64,000 nt of DNA from Lindgomyces ingoldianus (Eukaryota > Ascomycota > Dothideomycetes > Pleosporales > Lindgomycetaceae), in NCBI RefSeq assembly GCF_010093535.1, contig NW_022985204.1, positions 244,013 through 308,012 of the forward strand. Direction: 5' to 3'. Positions within the stretch are counted from its first letter, which is position 1; every line of letters begins with the position of its first letter. Positions 23,782 to 34,870 of the stretch are shown here, in pieces. Made by a program: the position numbers and the translations under genes. Under the pieces are notes generated by a model. The model worked only from the letters and a program-made list of their open reading frames with translations. It made no database searches and had not been told where the DNA came from.

Positions 23782-25039
23782 CTACATGAAGTACGACTTG
23801 CAAACTCCTTTCACAATCACCCATGCTTCATCAAACGCTCTCACTAACTCGTCGGGCAAAGGATCTTTCTCCAAATATCTCAAGTTCTCCTCTAGCTGTG
23901 CCGCACTACTCGCCCCAATGATTACGGCATCGCCGTTCTCTCTTTTCATCAAGCTATGGTGACTCGACCATCGGAGTGCAGCCTCAGCAATCGTCATACC
24001 CAGCTTATCGGCTACCGGCCTAATCACATCCAGGGCGGCAAAGTACGGTTCGTTCCAGTACCTTCCACGGAAGTTCTTGCCCTGCCTCCTGTTTGGATCG
24101 TACCGACTGCCCTGCTCGTGCTCGCTGGTGTCGCGCTGATACTTTCCCGTGAGCATACCGCCAGCAAGGGGGCTGAACGCATAAAACGCGATTCCGTAGT
24201 GTCGAAGACAAGGGAACAGCTCCGGCTCGACCGTGCGCTGTAACGCGTGATAGCAGCCTTGGTAGACGTCTGGCTTTTTCCAGCCATTTCGCTCACACAT
24301 CTCCTGCATTGACGGATACTTGGTCAGCTCTTCTCCTAAACGGTGTAAAGAGGCTGTTCTTAATTCTTCTATCGCTTGGGTGGCTTACACAGATCTGGGC
24401 AACCTCCCAAGCGGCATAATTGCTGATCCCGAACCGCTGAAAGTAACCCGCCTTATAGAGCTCGTTTACAGCTTCGAGAGTCTCCTCGTACGGCGTGGAG
24501 TGCTGCAATAGCTAAAATTAGCAGCAGCCTGAAGTCGACATGTGAGATGCTTACGTCCGGCGTATGCAGATACCACAAGTCTACTTTGTCGGTCTGCAAC
24601 GCCTGCAGACTGTCTGTGAGTCCGCGCTTGAGGTCATTCTTCTTGTGTGAATACGGCTTTGGCCCAAAGCGACCTGGGTTGAGTTTCGTATCCAGCACTA
24701 TTCCTCGATCTTTCCAGTTGACTTGGCCGAGAAGTTCTTCGGAGGCACCGTAGACTCGCGCAGTGTCGACTTCATCATGGCCGTGCTTCTGCAAGACATC
24801 TAGCACAGAAGCAATGTCTTTGGTGTCATGCACGCGAGCTCCTTCGGCACCTGCAAAGGTCGTTATACAGAGCGCTTTTCGACTTGGGAGAAGATGCCGA
24901 TGGGGATGAGCTATAGAGGCTGGAGATACGTACCTTCTTTGCCTACTGTCATAGCACCAAAAACTACCTTCAGTGCGGTCTTGGTCTGAGGGACACCATT
25001 GCTGGCCGTCACATTGCTGCTTCCGTTTTGGGTTGCCAT
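23782..25039 (-). CDS. Aldo-keto reductase, AKR7 (aflatoxin aldehyde reductase-like)
   Basis: NADPH-dependent reductase of aldehydes or ketones, probably a tailoring or detoxifying enzyme. Model: complement(23782..24303, 24389..24502, 24555..24850, 24934..25039), 345 aa, typical for AKR7. The catalytic tetrad is intact: Asp64 and Tyr69 in DTARVYG, Lys91 in DTKLNP, His131 in LHTPD. Later landmarks are GISNYAAWEV, the VYQGCYHAL segment, SPLAGGMLTGKY, and the C-terminal cofactor-binding part around IIGASSAAQLEENL. The three introns (85, 52 and 83 bp) have canonical ends and keep frame. It shares a divergent promoter with the FAD monooxygenase. The family name reflects similarity, not an aflatoxin substrate. 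Confidence 0.9.
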
Positions 25040-25625
25040 GATTCCAATCGCACTGCTCCAGTTTCCAATTCACAAACTAACTTCGTGGTCAGTAGAAGTT
25101 GAGAACGATGAGCATAGCTCGTTGTCTTCCTATAGGTGGCTCCAGAATCCCCATATCGAGCATATCCTCCCGAGCGCGCAATGGATCCGAATGCAACTCT
25201 CCGAACGTGGTCGGGGATGCCACGACCGGAATGGGCTGCAAAGTCGCTTCTCACTGTATGCCTTGGACGGCGAAGGTCTTGGCTGAATCGAAAGCAGCCA
25301 TTTTCTAAGGCCGCTCAATGCCAGCGTAAGCTATGATTCAGCCAATCGGAGACTCCGAGTCCTCAAATCCCGGCAAACGGGAGCAATATCGAGCATTTAG
25401 CGGGCTTAAGCAAGTAGTACACCTAATCTCGGGCCCCGACTGTATATGGGGCCCGAGTTTGAGTATCTTATGCAAGGCACAGAATTCATGACGGTGCTAC
25501 TCTGCGCAAGATATTTCCGCATCGTTATGCGCTCTCCTCAACTTGACTTGGCTCTTCGTTGATCGAATTACAAATTCGAATTCTCTCAGAGTGAAGCCGC
25601 ACTTTTGACTCTTTCCTCAACAGAA
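25040..25625. promoter_or_regulatory. Divergent reductase/monooxygenase promoter with two palindromes
   Basis: CCAAT at 25342-25346 directly joins a 13-bp palindrome TCGGAGACTCCGA (25346-25358), which contains a CGGN5CCG Zn2Cys6-type site. Further on is a perfect 10-bp inverted repeat, CTCGGGCCCC (25428-25437) and GGGGCCCGAG (25448-25457), 10-bp spacer. The left arm region contains TCGGGCCCCGA (25429-25439), which fits the AflR consensus TCGN5CGR. A hairpin-forming palindrome this long is unlikely by chance in 586 bp. Confidence 0.55.
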
Positions 25626-27173
25626 ATGTCGTCCACAACCGCGCAGCGCACGCAGCGCAGCTCTCCGTCTGGGATATCGGTTCTCATAACCGGCGGCGGA
25701 GTGGGCGGTCTCTTGACTGCGCTCGAGCTCTGGCGCAGAGGTTGCGATGTTCGGGTTCTTGAGAGAACAAATACGACCACAACAGCAGGTGTGACGATTG
25801 TTAAGAACCCACTGTTCACGCAGCTCATGTTGTATACAGGAGATTCGTTTGTCATCGGCCCCTCAGCTCTGAGAATGCTGAAGCACTGGCCAGAAATGAA
25901 GGAACGACACGACCAGATTGCCTACGAGCCAATGTTTGCAAAGTATAAACACACTGGCGAGCGGCTGACTGAGCCCATAAAGATGGGAGCGTTGTACAAG
26001 ACGAAGCTTTCTGATGGACATCCGCAGTTGTTGCTCCACTCGAGACCCAAATTTCACGACATGCTTCTCGAGCAACTTACGAAATGCGGAGTGCAGGTCG
26101 AGTATGGCAAGGAGGTAGTTGACTATTTTGAAAATACCGCTACGGCGAAGGGCGGTGTTGTACTGAAGGATGGTTCAAAATGTGAAGCAGACCTCGTTGT
26201 CGCTGCGGATGGCTTGCGCGGAACATCATGGAACCTCGTTGCTGGACAGCCCATACCGGCGAGGAGTAGCGGATCAGCAACTTTGCGAACGGCATATCCC
26301 GCTGAGCTGGCTCTTCAATACCCGGAGGTTGCAGAACGCTTCCAGTTAGAACAGGACCGCTCTTCGATATTTCAGTCCTGGGCGGGGTTAGTGTTCCCCA
26401 AGTTTCATTCCGTATTTGCCTTGTGTTTTTGCTCAAGAAGCTCACTATAGGCAAATAGAGCGAACCTTTTTGGCGTATTCTGGCGCACCGACGAACAGAT
26501 GATGTGGATCATCACACACCCAGACACCGGTACGGCAGAGGAATCCTGGGGTCACCGCATCTCAAACGAGGCTGCGATAGAAATACTTTCCGCAATCCCA
26601 AACTGGCCCAAGGAGTTCGACCGCATTATCAAAGCCACCCCTCCAGACTCGATTGTGGATTGGAAACTCATGTGGCGCGACCCCCAGCCCAAATGGACGT
26701 CACCGGGAGGATACGTGGTGCAACTGGGCGATGCAGCGCACACCTTCCTCCCCACCTCCGGTAACGGCGGCACGCAGGCCCTCGAAGACGCTGTTTCTCT
26801 TGCTGCCTGTATAGCCATAGCTGGGAAGGGGCGTGTCCCTGACGCTACTCGCGTCCACAATCTACTGCGCTTTGAGCGAGTCTCTTTCATACAGGCTATG
26901 GGAATCGCGAGACGAGATGCCAAAGCCGCTTCTAACAATGTGGGAGTGAAGCCGAAACCGCCTCCAATTCCTGGCGCTTGGTTGATGGACCATGATCCTG
27001 AGGAGTACGCGGAAGAGAACTTTGAGCGAGGTTTAGCGCATTTGGTTGATGGAGAGCCATTCCAGAATACTAATAGGCCACTCAAAGTGGAATATCGACC
27101 CTGGACTATTGACGGATTGGTAGGTGCACTGGATAAGGGTGAAACGACGATTTTGGACGGGGATTGGAGTTGA
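25626..27173 (+). CDS. FAD-dependent monooxygenase, salicylate-hydroxylase type
   Basis: Class A flavoprotein monooxygenase likely to hydroxylate or oxidatively open the aromatic polyketide. Model: join(25626..25788, 25840..26386, 26459..27173), 474 aa. The first intron (51 bp) has no stop and keeps frame, so a reader could miss it, but removing it restores the usual join TTAG-DSFVIGPSALRML. The second intron is 72 bp. Motifs: Rossmann GGGVGGLLTALEL at about 21-33 with acidic VLER at the next strand; DG motif VAADGLRG; second FAD contact GDAAHTFLPTSGNGGTQALEDA. Similar enzymes occur in cercosporin, monodictyphenone and other aromatic pathways. Divergent from the aldo-keto reductase; MFS gene follows on the same strand after a transposon-like insertion. 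Confidence 0.9.
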
Positions 27174-27822
27174 ACGTCAGGTAAAAAGAAAGTTCATGGA
27201 CTGAATAGGCTTTCGCATATACCGTAGCTAGTAAACTAGTAGATAGTTGGGATTATATTGATAGCCATCCAGTGCCTCGAAGATTGAAGAGGTCTGATTT
27301 CGGCGGGAGTCACGTGCGCCGAGAATCTCAGGGAAACTGCAACTCCATATACGGCTTGATTCTCACTGCTACGGCACTACCGTGCCTTGATTCTAGCCGC
27401 TTGCCGTCCTTGTGTATAGTTGCCTCCGCTAGTAGTGCGTAGGAGGTCTCCTCTAGCACAAGCAGCCTATGCGCTCTTAGTGTTCTGTGAAGCTCAAACG
27501 TTGGCTATACAGCTTCATTAATGTGACACCAGGGGGCAAGAGCGACGACTACATGATCGACTTCTGTTTTTCTCGCTTTCCCATGCATGTGGGGGTTAGT
27601 CAGCCTTGTACGCCCCGAGTTTCTTGCCTTCGGATCTGACAAGGGGTAATTCCCGAATGAAACAGCCCGAGGGTCAAGAATAACAAAATGCGGGAGAACA
27701 TCATTGCGACAGCTTGCTAAACGACTGTATCTGCAAGTTTGAGGCATGATTGATGAAGACAAAGGTGTGATGCGTTTTAAGGGGCATGTCATGTAACCCA
27801 CGCACCATTGGGTGGCACAGGT
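27174..27822. other. Spacer downstream of FAD monooxygenase, no gene seen
   Basis: Ordinary-GC intergenic DNA up to the left end of the TIR element. Short open frames here show no family resemblance. Confidence 0.5.
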
Positions 27823-27824
27823 TA

Positions 27825-28564
27825 CGGGGGACTGTTAACTAGTGAAGGGACAAAACTCACTCGCATCACCAGGGCCACAGAATCAGCCACCTGCAGCACC
27901 GCAGCTATGTAGAATTTCTATGTGATATGCTAGATATATTTCTTACTTGTAGCATTAGAAAGCAGTTTCCAGCATCTTGCATAGGGATGCTACATAATTA
28001 TAGTGCTGTAGGCAGTTAAATCTTAAAGTTACCTATTGCTTAAAGTGCCTCTAGAATTAACTGCTTGCAGTACAGTAGAATTTCTAGTATAATGCTAGAT
28101 ATAGCTTTTAAATAGTGTTCTGTAACAGCACTCTTCCGCTACATCACTACCAGGCTTACATGCTTGAAGGCTGATTCTAGCACTCTTATTTAAAATACTA
28201 CATAGTGGCAGTGCTGCCGACAGCTATTGGTGCAATTTCTTACAGTGGTAGAATGCTTGGGGTACTTTAGGTGCAGGTGCTTCAGGTGCGGATGCTTTAG
28301 GTCCGGGTGCTTTGGGTGCGGTGGTGCTTGGCGCTGGCCAGAGCAGAGAGAGCACTGTGCAACTCCAAAAACTTAACCACCCGCAGCACCATAACTATGT
28401 TGTATTTCTATATAAAATGCTGACAACTACCTCTTAACACTACAAGGAAGCTATATCTAGGATCTCACATTAAATCCTACATAGTTGCGGTGCTGCTGGT
28501 TGTTGATTTTGTGACTCTGATAATGCGAGTGGGTTTTGTCCGTTTACCAGTTAACAGTCCCCCG
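27825..28564. mobile_element. 740-bp non-autonomous TIR element (MITE-like) with TA target site
   Basis: The ends are inverted copies over roughly 110 bp (left begins CGGGGGACTGTTAACT, right ends CAGTTAACAGTCCCCCG), including the shared inner blocks ACTCGCAT and GCAGCACCGCA. TA lies directly outside both ends (27823-27824, 28565-28566). There is no transposase. The middle carries a short G-rich minisatellite of GGTGCTTNAGGTGC-like units at about 28255-28330. Only 124 bp separate the right end from the MFS start codon, so the element probably supplies or interrupts that promoter. Confidence 0.75.
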
Positions 28565-28688
28565 TAAAAACAGGTGGCACAGGTGGTCTCGGCTCATTTC
28601 CGGGGAACACGCTACCACGTCCCATAAGAGAGCGCCTTCTTCGTTGCCCTGGCATGTTTCCTGCACTTCACTCACCTTCCCATCAAAA

Positions 28689-30951
28689 ATGGCGCCCAAC
28701 CCAGGGGAAGAGGAAGCGGGCCGGCAGAGAGACGAGACGAAAGACATGGCGGCCAAACAAAGCGACAGCGGCTACCCTTCGGGGCTCAAGTTAGCGTTCC
28801 TCATGTTGTCCATATTCGCGGCCATGTTCTTGGTGACCTTGGTACGTTTGCGCAAGATCTCGCACCGTATGTATGAAGCAAGTGAACGAGCGATGTTGAC
28901 AATCATGGCAGGACAAAATGATCATCTCAACTGCTATTCCTGACATCACCGATACATTCCACTCAAAGGACGATGTTGGATGGTACGGAACAGCGTATTT
29001 GCTCACCAATTGCGCATTCCAGTTGGTGTTTGGAAAGCTGTACAAGTTCTTCCCTCTCAAGGTCACTTTCTTGATATCTTTGCTACTCTTCATGGCCGGC
29101 TCTGCCCTCTGCGGTGCAGCTCCAAATTCCATCGCGTTCATATTCGGCAGAGTCGTAGCTGGCCTGGGGGCGGGAGGCGTTCTTCCTGGTGTGGTAAGCT
29201 CTCCTCGTCTAACATGAGAACCGCGATACAGCCAAAACTTTGTCCGTTTCCGTCGGCCGCACCATCGACGGCGCCATCGACAGGCTAACGTTATACCTCA
29301 GATGGTCATCATGGTCTATGCTGTTCCGCTGCAGAAGCGGCCTAAGTACCAAGGCTTTTTTGGCGCCATATTTGGTGTCGCTTCAGTGCTCGGGCCTACC
29401 ATTGGCGGCGCTTTCACTACACACGTCACCTGGAGATGGTGTTTTTACATCAACCGTAAGTGTATCCTAGATTCTTCGAAGACACAATATGGCTAACACT
29501 CCCTCGCTAGTTCCCATTGGAGGTGCCGTGATGGCGCTGGTGTTCTTCCTACTCGATGTGCCTGACCAGCCCGGCACCAATATTCCTCTCACAGACAAGC
29601 TGCGGCAGGTCAATGCCCTGGGAATGTTTTTCCTCGTTCCTGGAGTCGTGTGCCTTTGCCTTGTTCTACAGTACGGTGGCACCACATACGCTGTGAGTCT
29701 CCGACTAGACTGATCCCTGCCCACTTTACATCGAGCTCCAGGAGCTGACTGGGAAATCCAGTGGAGCAATGGGCGTGTTATTGTGTTGTTTGTTTTTGCC
29801 TTCCTGCTCTTGATCGCCTTTTGCATTGTCCAGGTCTGGCTCCCGGATCAAGCCGTTCTCCCACCGCGTGTTGCCTTTCAGCGCAGCATCGCTTCCGGCT
29901 TCTTGACGAGCTCGTGCGTCGGAGCACACCAGACTATATTCCGTAGGTGCCCACCGTGTTTGTGAAGAACTTAGTGTCATGTACTGACGCCAGATTGCCA
30001 GTTTACTATCTGCCTATCTGGTTCCAGGCGGTCAAGGGCAAGTCGGCAGTTGAAAGCGGCATAGACCTCCTTGCCATGGTCATTCCTATCGCCGTGACAG
30101 CGATTGTCAATGGTCAGCTAGTCTCCTTGATTGGTTACTACACGCCCTCCCTGATATTCGGCGTCTGCTTCACGGCGATCGGCGCCGGCTTGCTCACCAC
30201 CTTCGGAGTCCACACTCCAAAGGCAAAGTGGATCGGCTACCAGATTTTGTACGGTCTTGGCCAAGGCTTTGCCTCGCAGGCTCCGAATATGGCCGCCCAA
30301 ACCGTGTTGCCGAAAGAGGACGTAGCCATTGGCGCATCGCTGATGTTCTTCGGGTAGGCTTAACCACGCATATTCTAAAAGATGTCGGCTTTCACCGATG
30401 AGTTGACCATTCGCTAACTCTTTGATCTTTCTATTCGCAGGCAGACGCTTTTCGGCGCCGTCTTCGTCTCCGTCGGGGAGAACGTGCTTGATAACCGGCT
30501 GACAAAAAGCCTCGCCGGCATCCCAGGCATAAACTCTGAAGTTATCAAGGACACTGGGGCTACGGACATGATCAACATAATCGGAAACCAGTACCGCACG
30601 TCCGCGCTGGAGGCGTACAACAAAGCGCTGCGCGCCGTCTTCCAGGTTGGTCTTTGCATGGCCTGCCTCGCTATTCCTAGCGCTCTTACCATGGAGTGGC
30701 GCACCGTCAAGAAGAAGATGCCGCCCAAGATTCCAGATGGTGCGCAGCTTGCTGAGAAGGGTAATGAACAGGGTAATGCAGGGGAGCAGGAAGTGCCAAC
30801 AACGAAGGCAGAAGAAGCAGTGGGAAAAGAAACTATCATCAAGGCTACCGATAACGAGAAGTACCAAGACAGGGACGCAAATGGGGCGGAGTCGATAGTG
30901 AGTAGTGATGCCACGCATACTGCCACCCCGAACGAGGAAAAGCTTGGGTAA
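28689..30951 (+). CDS. MFS drug/toxin exporter, DHA2-like (14-TM)
   Basis: Major facilitator transporter, plasma membrane, probable exporter of the cluster product. Model with seven exons: join(28689..28841, 28912..29193, 29302..29455, 29511..29692, 29762..29942, 30002..30353, 30441..30951), 604 aa. The exons sum to an intact frame, and each join restores family sequence: [14 protein letters not shown] at the first, [13 protein letters not shown] at the third, [14 protein letters not shown] at the fourth, [13 protein letters not shown] at the fifth. At the last acceptor region of intron five two AGs lie 8 bp apart; the downstream one keeps frame. Motif C-like [11 protein letters not shown] is present. 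The C-terminus after about 520 is a long polar Lys/Glu-rich tail. It ends the cluster; a RIP island begins about 550 bp later. Confidence 0.9.
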
Positions 30952-31560
30952 AACATCACTCGGAGGATCTTGCGGCCTCCTGAGAGATGGCTACTTGCTC
31001 AGAACACGACCTTGAACCTGCGAGGCAGGAGGGTTCATTACTGGTTTCGAGCATACATGTACAAAAGGACTTCGAATTGAACTGATCTGTACAATAAAAC
31101 AAAGACAGATAACCCAACTCTCAAGTAGAACACGCCACTCCACACTTCATAGACTTATTACTATACATTTAATCGTCCATGAGTAAGCATAGTAAGTTGC
31201 ATTATCGTATTTATTCGATTGCTCTTAGGTACCAACCGGGCTTCTTGATGAAAATGCGCTTGATCCACCGTTTACGAAAGTTCAGCCGTAAGCTGGAGCA
31301 CTAGTTTCAACTCCATAGCGACGGGAAGACTTCAGTCAAGGCAATAGCTCTCAGACATCCGGCATCTTAAGAACCCATGGAATGTCTCGAGAGAAAGAAA
31401 ATCGATTGATCGAATTTAACTGAAACATTTAGTAATTTATGCATGTACTGAGTCGACGCTAGAAGGTGACAGTTGACGGAGAGAGAAAAGCCGAGCGAAG
31501 TTCACGAGGCTTAAGGTAGGTAAGACGCGGGAGCTAAATATACCTAAGGCGCTAAATCAA
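30952..31560. other. Flank between cluster end and RIP island, no gene seen
   Basis: Ordinary 3' flank of the MFS gene passing into AT-rich repeat DNA. Nothing recognisable. Confidence 0.5.
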
Positions 31561-32384
31561 CACTAATTTGGCTCCCAGAAGCTTAGCATCAACTTCAACC
31601 TCGGTCTTGTCGGACATCATCACCTCTCTCCCTACATACAAGCTTGGCGCTCCCAACGTAAAAGGCCATATCCTTCACCATCCTGCCCACGGCAAGAGAA
31701 GCAATGAAAAAGAATAGGAGGAATCGAGCCCCCGGATATTAAAACCCCGTGCAAGGATAGGGTAGGAATTTACTTCCCAGCAAACTATAGCGCCCTCCAG
31801 GTAAATACTAAAATTCTACCTTCTATAAACTTCCATAGTGTAAGGACAGAGCTCTGTACCACTGCGCCAATACAACTAAAAAAAGTGCGAATGATCAACC
31901 AACAGTTGATCTGCGTACAGAATAGTATATATACCTGTCGCGCGTAAGGACCGTAGTACAAGCCGCTTCCGACCTTGCAGTGCATTATCCTTTGTAAGGA
32001 CTAGCGGCCTTACAGCATAGAGAGGGAATTTAGGATAGAGAGTATAACAAGAGTAAACCTTAGAATTAGAGACAGAGGTACAGAGGCTAAGGAGCCTATA
32101 TACCCTGTGCTAAGCCTTTAGAGTACTAAGAGGTTAGATAACTGTAACATAACTGTGATAAAAAGTCTACTACTATATCTTTAAGTAAGTGTAGTTTTAA
32201 AGACTCTATAGACTACTATAGTAACTTAAATACTTAAAATTTAGCTTTCTTAGATTACTTACAGAGCTAAAAGTATTTAACTTTTTCTATTCGTATATTA
32301 AAAGTTAATTAGTAGATGCATTACTAATTAAAGTACAAGGTGGTAAGATTATATTAGAGTAGACTATTTACTTAGATAGACTAA

Positions 32385-33740
32385 TGTACTTTACAGGCAA
32401 GTTGCTTACACACCTAAGTTACTTACTTTTACTAAGACTTTACTAAACTACTTTTTCTAAACTAATGTATTCCTAACAACACTACTTAAATATACTAAAA
32501 GAATATTAGATACAGCTTACACTCTAAGCTTTTAAATAAAATATAAAACTTTTAAAAAAACATGCTATAGCTATATATAAAGTTTTTTAAAAAATAAAAA
32601 ATAACTATAGCACTAGATAACCTTTATAAGCTAATTCTATAGCTAACTTATAAAGGCTAGGTAATAATAAAAAGTAAGTAATTATTAAAACTATACTTAA
32701 GCTATATATATAAGAATTTTTCTTTTAAATAGTATTTATAGCTAATATAGCTAATTCTTTACACGCTAAGTATAATTTAGACTATATTAGCATAAACTAG
32801 CCTAGTATGTTTATAAAGTGTTATTTAAAGCTTAAAGTAAAGTTTTAAGTGTAAGTATAGTTAATAAATATTTAGCTTATAATAAAGCTTATTTTACTAA
32901 AGTTATATATATTATTATTCTAAATACTATACTTAGCTTTAATATTTTTTATAAGGCTAAACTTACTTTAAATTACTTTAAAACTTTTATAAAAAGCTTT
33001 TTTATAGTTATACTACACTTAAATGTTACTTTAAGCTCTAAATAACACTTTTTAAACATACTAAGCTAGTTTATGCTAATATAGCCTAGATTATGCTTAT
33101 TATGTAAAGAATTAGCTATATTAGCTATAAATACTATTTAAAAAAATAATTTGTGAAGCTATGTAGAGCACTAAAGACATGAGGAACTGGATTGTATTGT
33201 ATTCCTAGAGGAGTCCTTTGCAGGAGTCAATATATATGCGAAATAAGTGGGTGGGTCTTAGCAACAGACTATGGTGCTAATGCATCTGCCAATGCATCTG
33301 ACCATTGTGTGACGACACATCTGACACATCCGACTATTGTGTGACCATGCTGACGATGCATCTGAGTTATTAATGCAAACATAATTCTTACATATATAGC
33401 TTAAGTATAGTCTTAATAATTACTTACTTTTTATTATTACTTAGCCTTTATAAGTTAGCTATAGAATTAGCTTATAAAAGTTATTTAGTGCTATAGTTAT
33501 TAATTATCTTTTAAAAGACTTTATACATAGCTATAGCATGTTTTTTTAAAAGTTTTATATTTTATTTAAAAGCTTAAAGTATAAGCTATATCTAATATTT
33601 TTTTTACTGCGTCTAAGTAGTGTTATTAGAAATGTATTAGTGTAAAAAAAGTAGTTTAGTAGAGTCTTAGTAAAAGTAAGTAACTTAGGTGTGTAAGCAA
33701 CTTGCCTGTAAAGTATGTTATGTGATAACAAGCTTAGTCT
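32385..33740. mobile_element. Foldback-type element with long terminal inverted repeats
   Basis: The left arm (from about 32385, reading TACTTTACAGGCAAGTTGC inward) and the right arm (ending about 33740 with its complement, GTAAGCAACTTGCCTGTAAAG) are inverted copies for roughly 500 bp each. The inner portions around 32770-32850 and 33000-33110 also pair. Apart from the nested LTR the element is about 1.1 kb and is almost all inverted repeat, with no coding capacity. Copies or arms recur at 1-405 and near 34357-34870, so it is a dispersed family. RIP-type transitions distinguish copies. Confidence 0.65.
33152..33381. mobile_element. Solo LTR with 5-bp target-site duplication
   Basis: A 230-bp insertion begins TGTGAAGC and ends GCAAACA (TG...CA), flanked on both sides by TAATT (33147-33151 and 33382-33386). 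The uninterrupted copy of the host repeat in inverted orientation near 32710-32740 has a single AATTC at that place, which confirms a later insertion. The LTR is not AT-converted, so it may have inserted after the host repeat was mutated. It also carries short repeats of GCATCTG and CCATTGTGTGAC type. No internal retrotransposon sequence remains. Confidence 0.85.
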
Positions 33741-34179
33741 TTACTATTGTGTAGCACAAATAGCTTAATAGGATATGTTGGCTATATTCCACAAGAATAC
33801 TAAGGTAAGGAGATGGAAGGGTTAGGGGCTGGCAGCCCGGCAGAACCCATCTCCAAGCCGCGCTAGTCGCAGGCAGTGAGCTAAGCTATGTACATAGATC
33901 CTAGTATAATAGGACTAACTAGCCACAAATAGTGCAGGGCTGTTACAGACTGCTTAGTTGTAAAATACATTACTTTATTAAATTACCTTTAGCTATTTAT
34001 ATAACTTTAAAGGTATAATAACTACTTTAGTTAATATCTAGTATATTATAAAGCTTATTTTATTTAAGTTATATATACTTTTATTTTTAATGCTGTACTT
34101 AGGTTTTATAGTAGTTACTAGCTAAAACTAATGTTATATTACTTTAAAATTTTATAAAAAGTTTTTTCTAGCTATATTT

Positions 34180-34870
34180 ATAATTAAACTTAACTTTAAG
34201 CTTAAATTAATTCTAGATAAACATATAAAGCTAGTTTACACTAATATAGTTTAAATTAGACTTATTATATAAAGAAGAAGCAATATTAGTAATAGCTATA
34301 AACTATTACAAAAAAATTTATTTAACTAAGTTAAGTGTAAAAATAGAATAACATACTTTACAGGTAAGTTGCTTACACACCTAAGTTACTTACTTTTACT
34401 AAAACCTTACTACACTACTTTTTTTACACTAATATATTTCTAATAACACTACTTAAACATGTTAAAAGAACATTAGATGTAGCTTACACTTTAAGCTTTT
34501 AAATAAAATGTAACACTTTTTAAGTAACATGCTACAGCTATTTATAAAGTTTTTTAAAAAATAATAAGTAACTAACATACTAAATAACCTTTCTAAGCTA
34601 ATTATATAGCTAACTTATAAAAGCTAGATAATAATAAAAAGTAAGTAATTATTTAGCACATACTTAAGCTAAATGCGCAAGGATTTCCCCCCTAGCTAGC
34701 AGCTGTAGCTAATATAGCTAATTCTTTACACACTAAGCATAATACAGGCTATATTAGCATAAACTAGCTTAATATATTTATTAAGTATTACTTAAAGCTT
34801 AAAGTAAAGTTTAAGTGTAAGTATAACTATAAAAAAGCTTTTTATAAAAATTTTATAGTAATTTAAAGCT
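34180..34870 (-). repeat. Rearranged copy of the foldback element
   Basis: Inverted relative to the arm at 1-405 over 34357-34750, including the CCCCCCTAGCTAGC junction seen in the window's first 60 bases, and matching inner parts of the foldback element at both sides. AT-rich, with no gene. Confidence 0.6.

Noticed and set aside
31712..31885. Possible tRNA or tRNA-derived SINE on the minus strand (GGCGCAGTGGTACAGAGC-like A box, GCTCGATTCC-like B box)
   Set aside because: The two boxes are about 150 bp apart with no cloverleaf I could fold, too far for a tRNA and unusual for a SINE.
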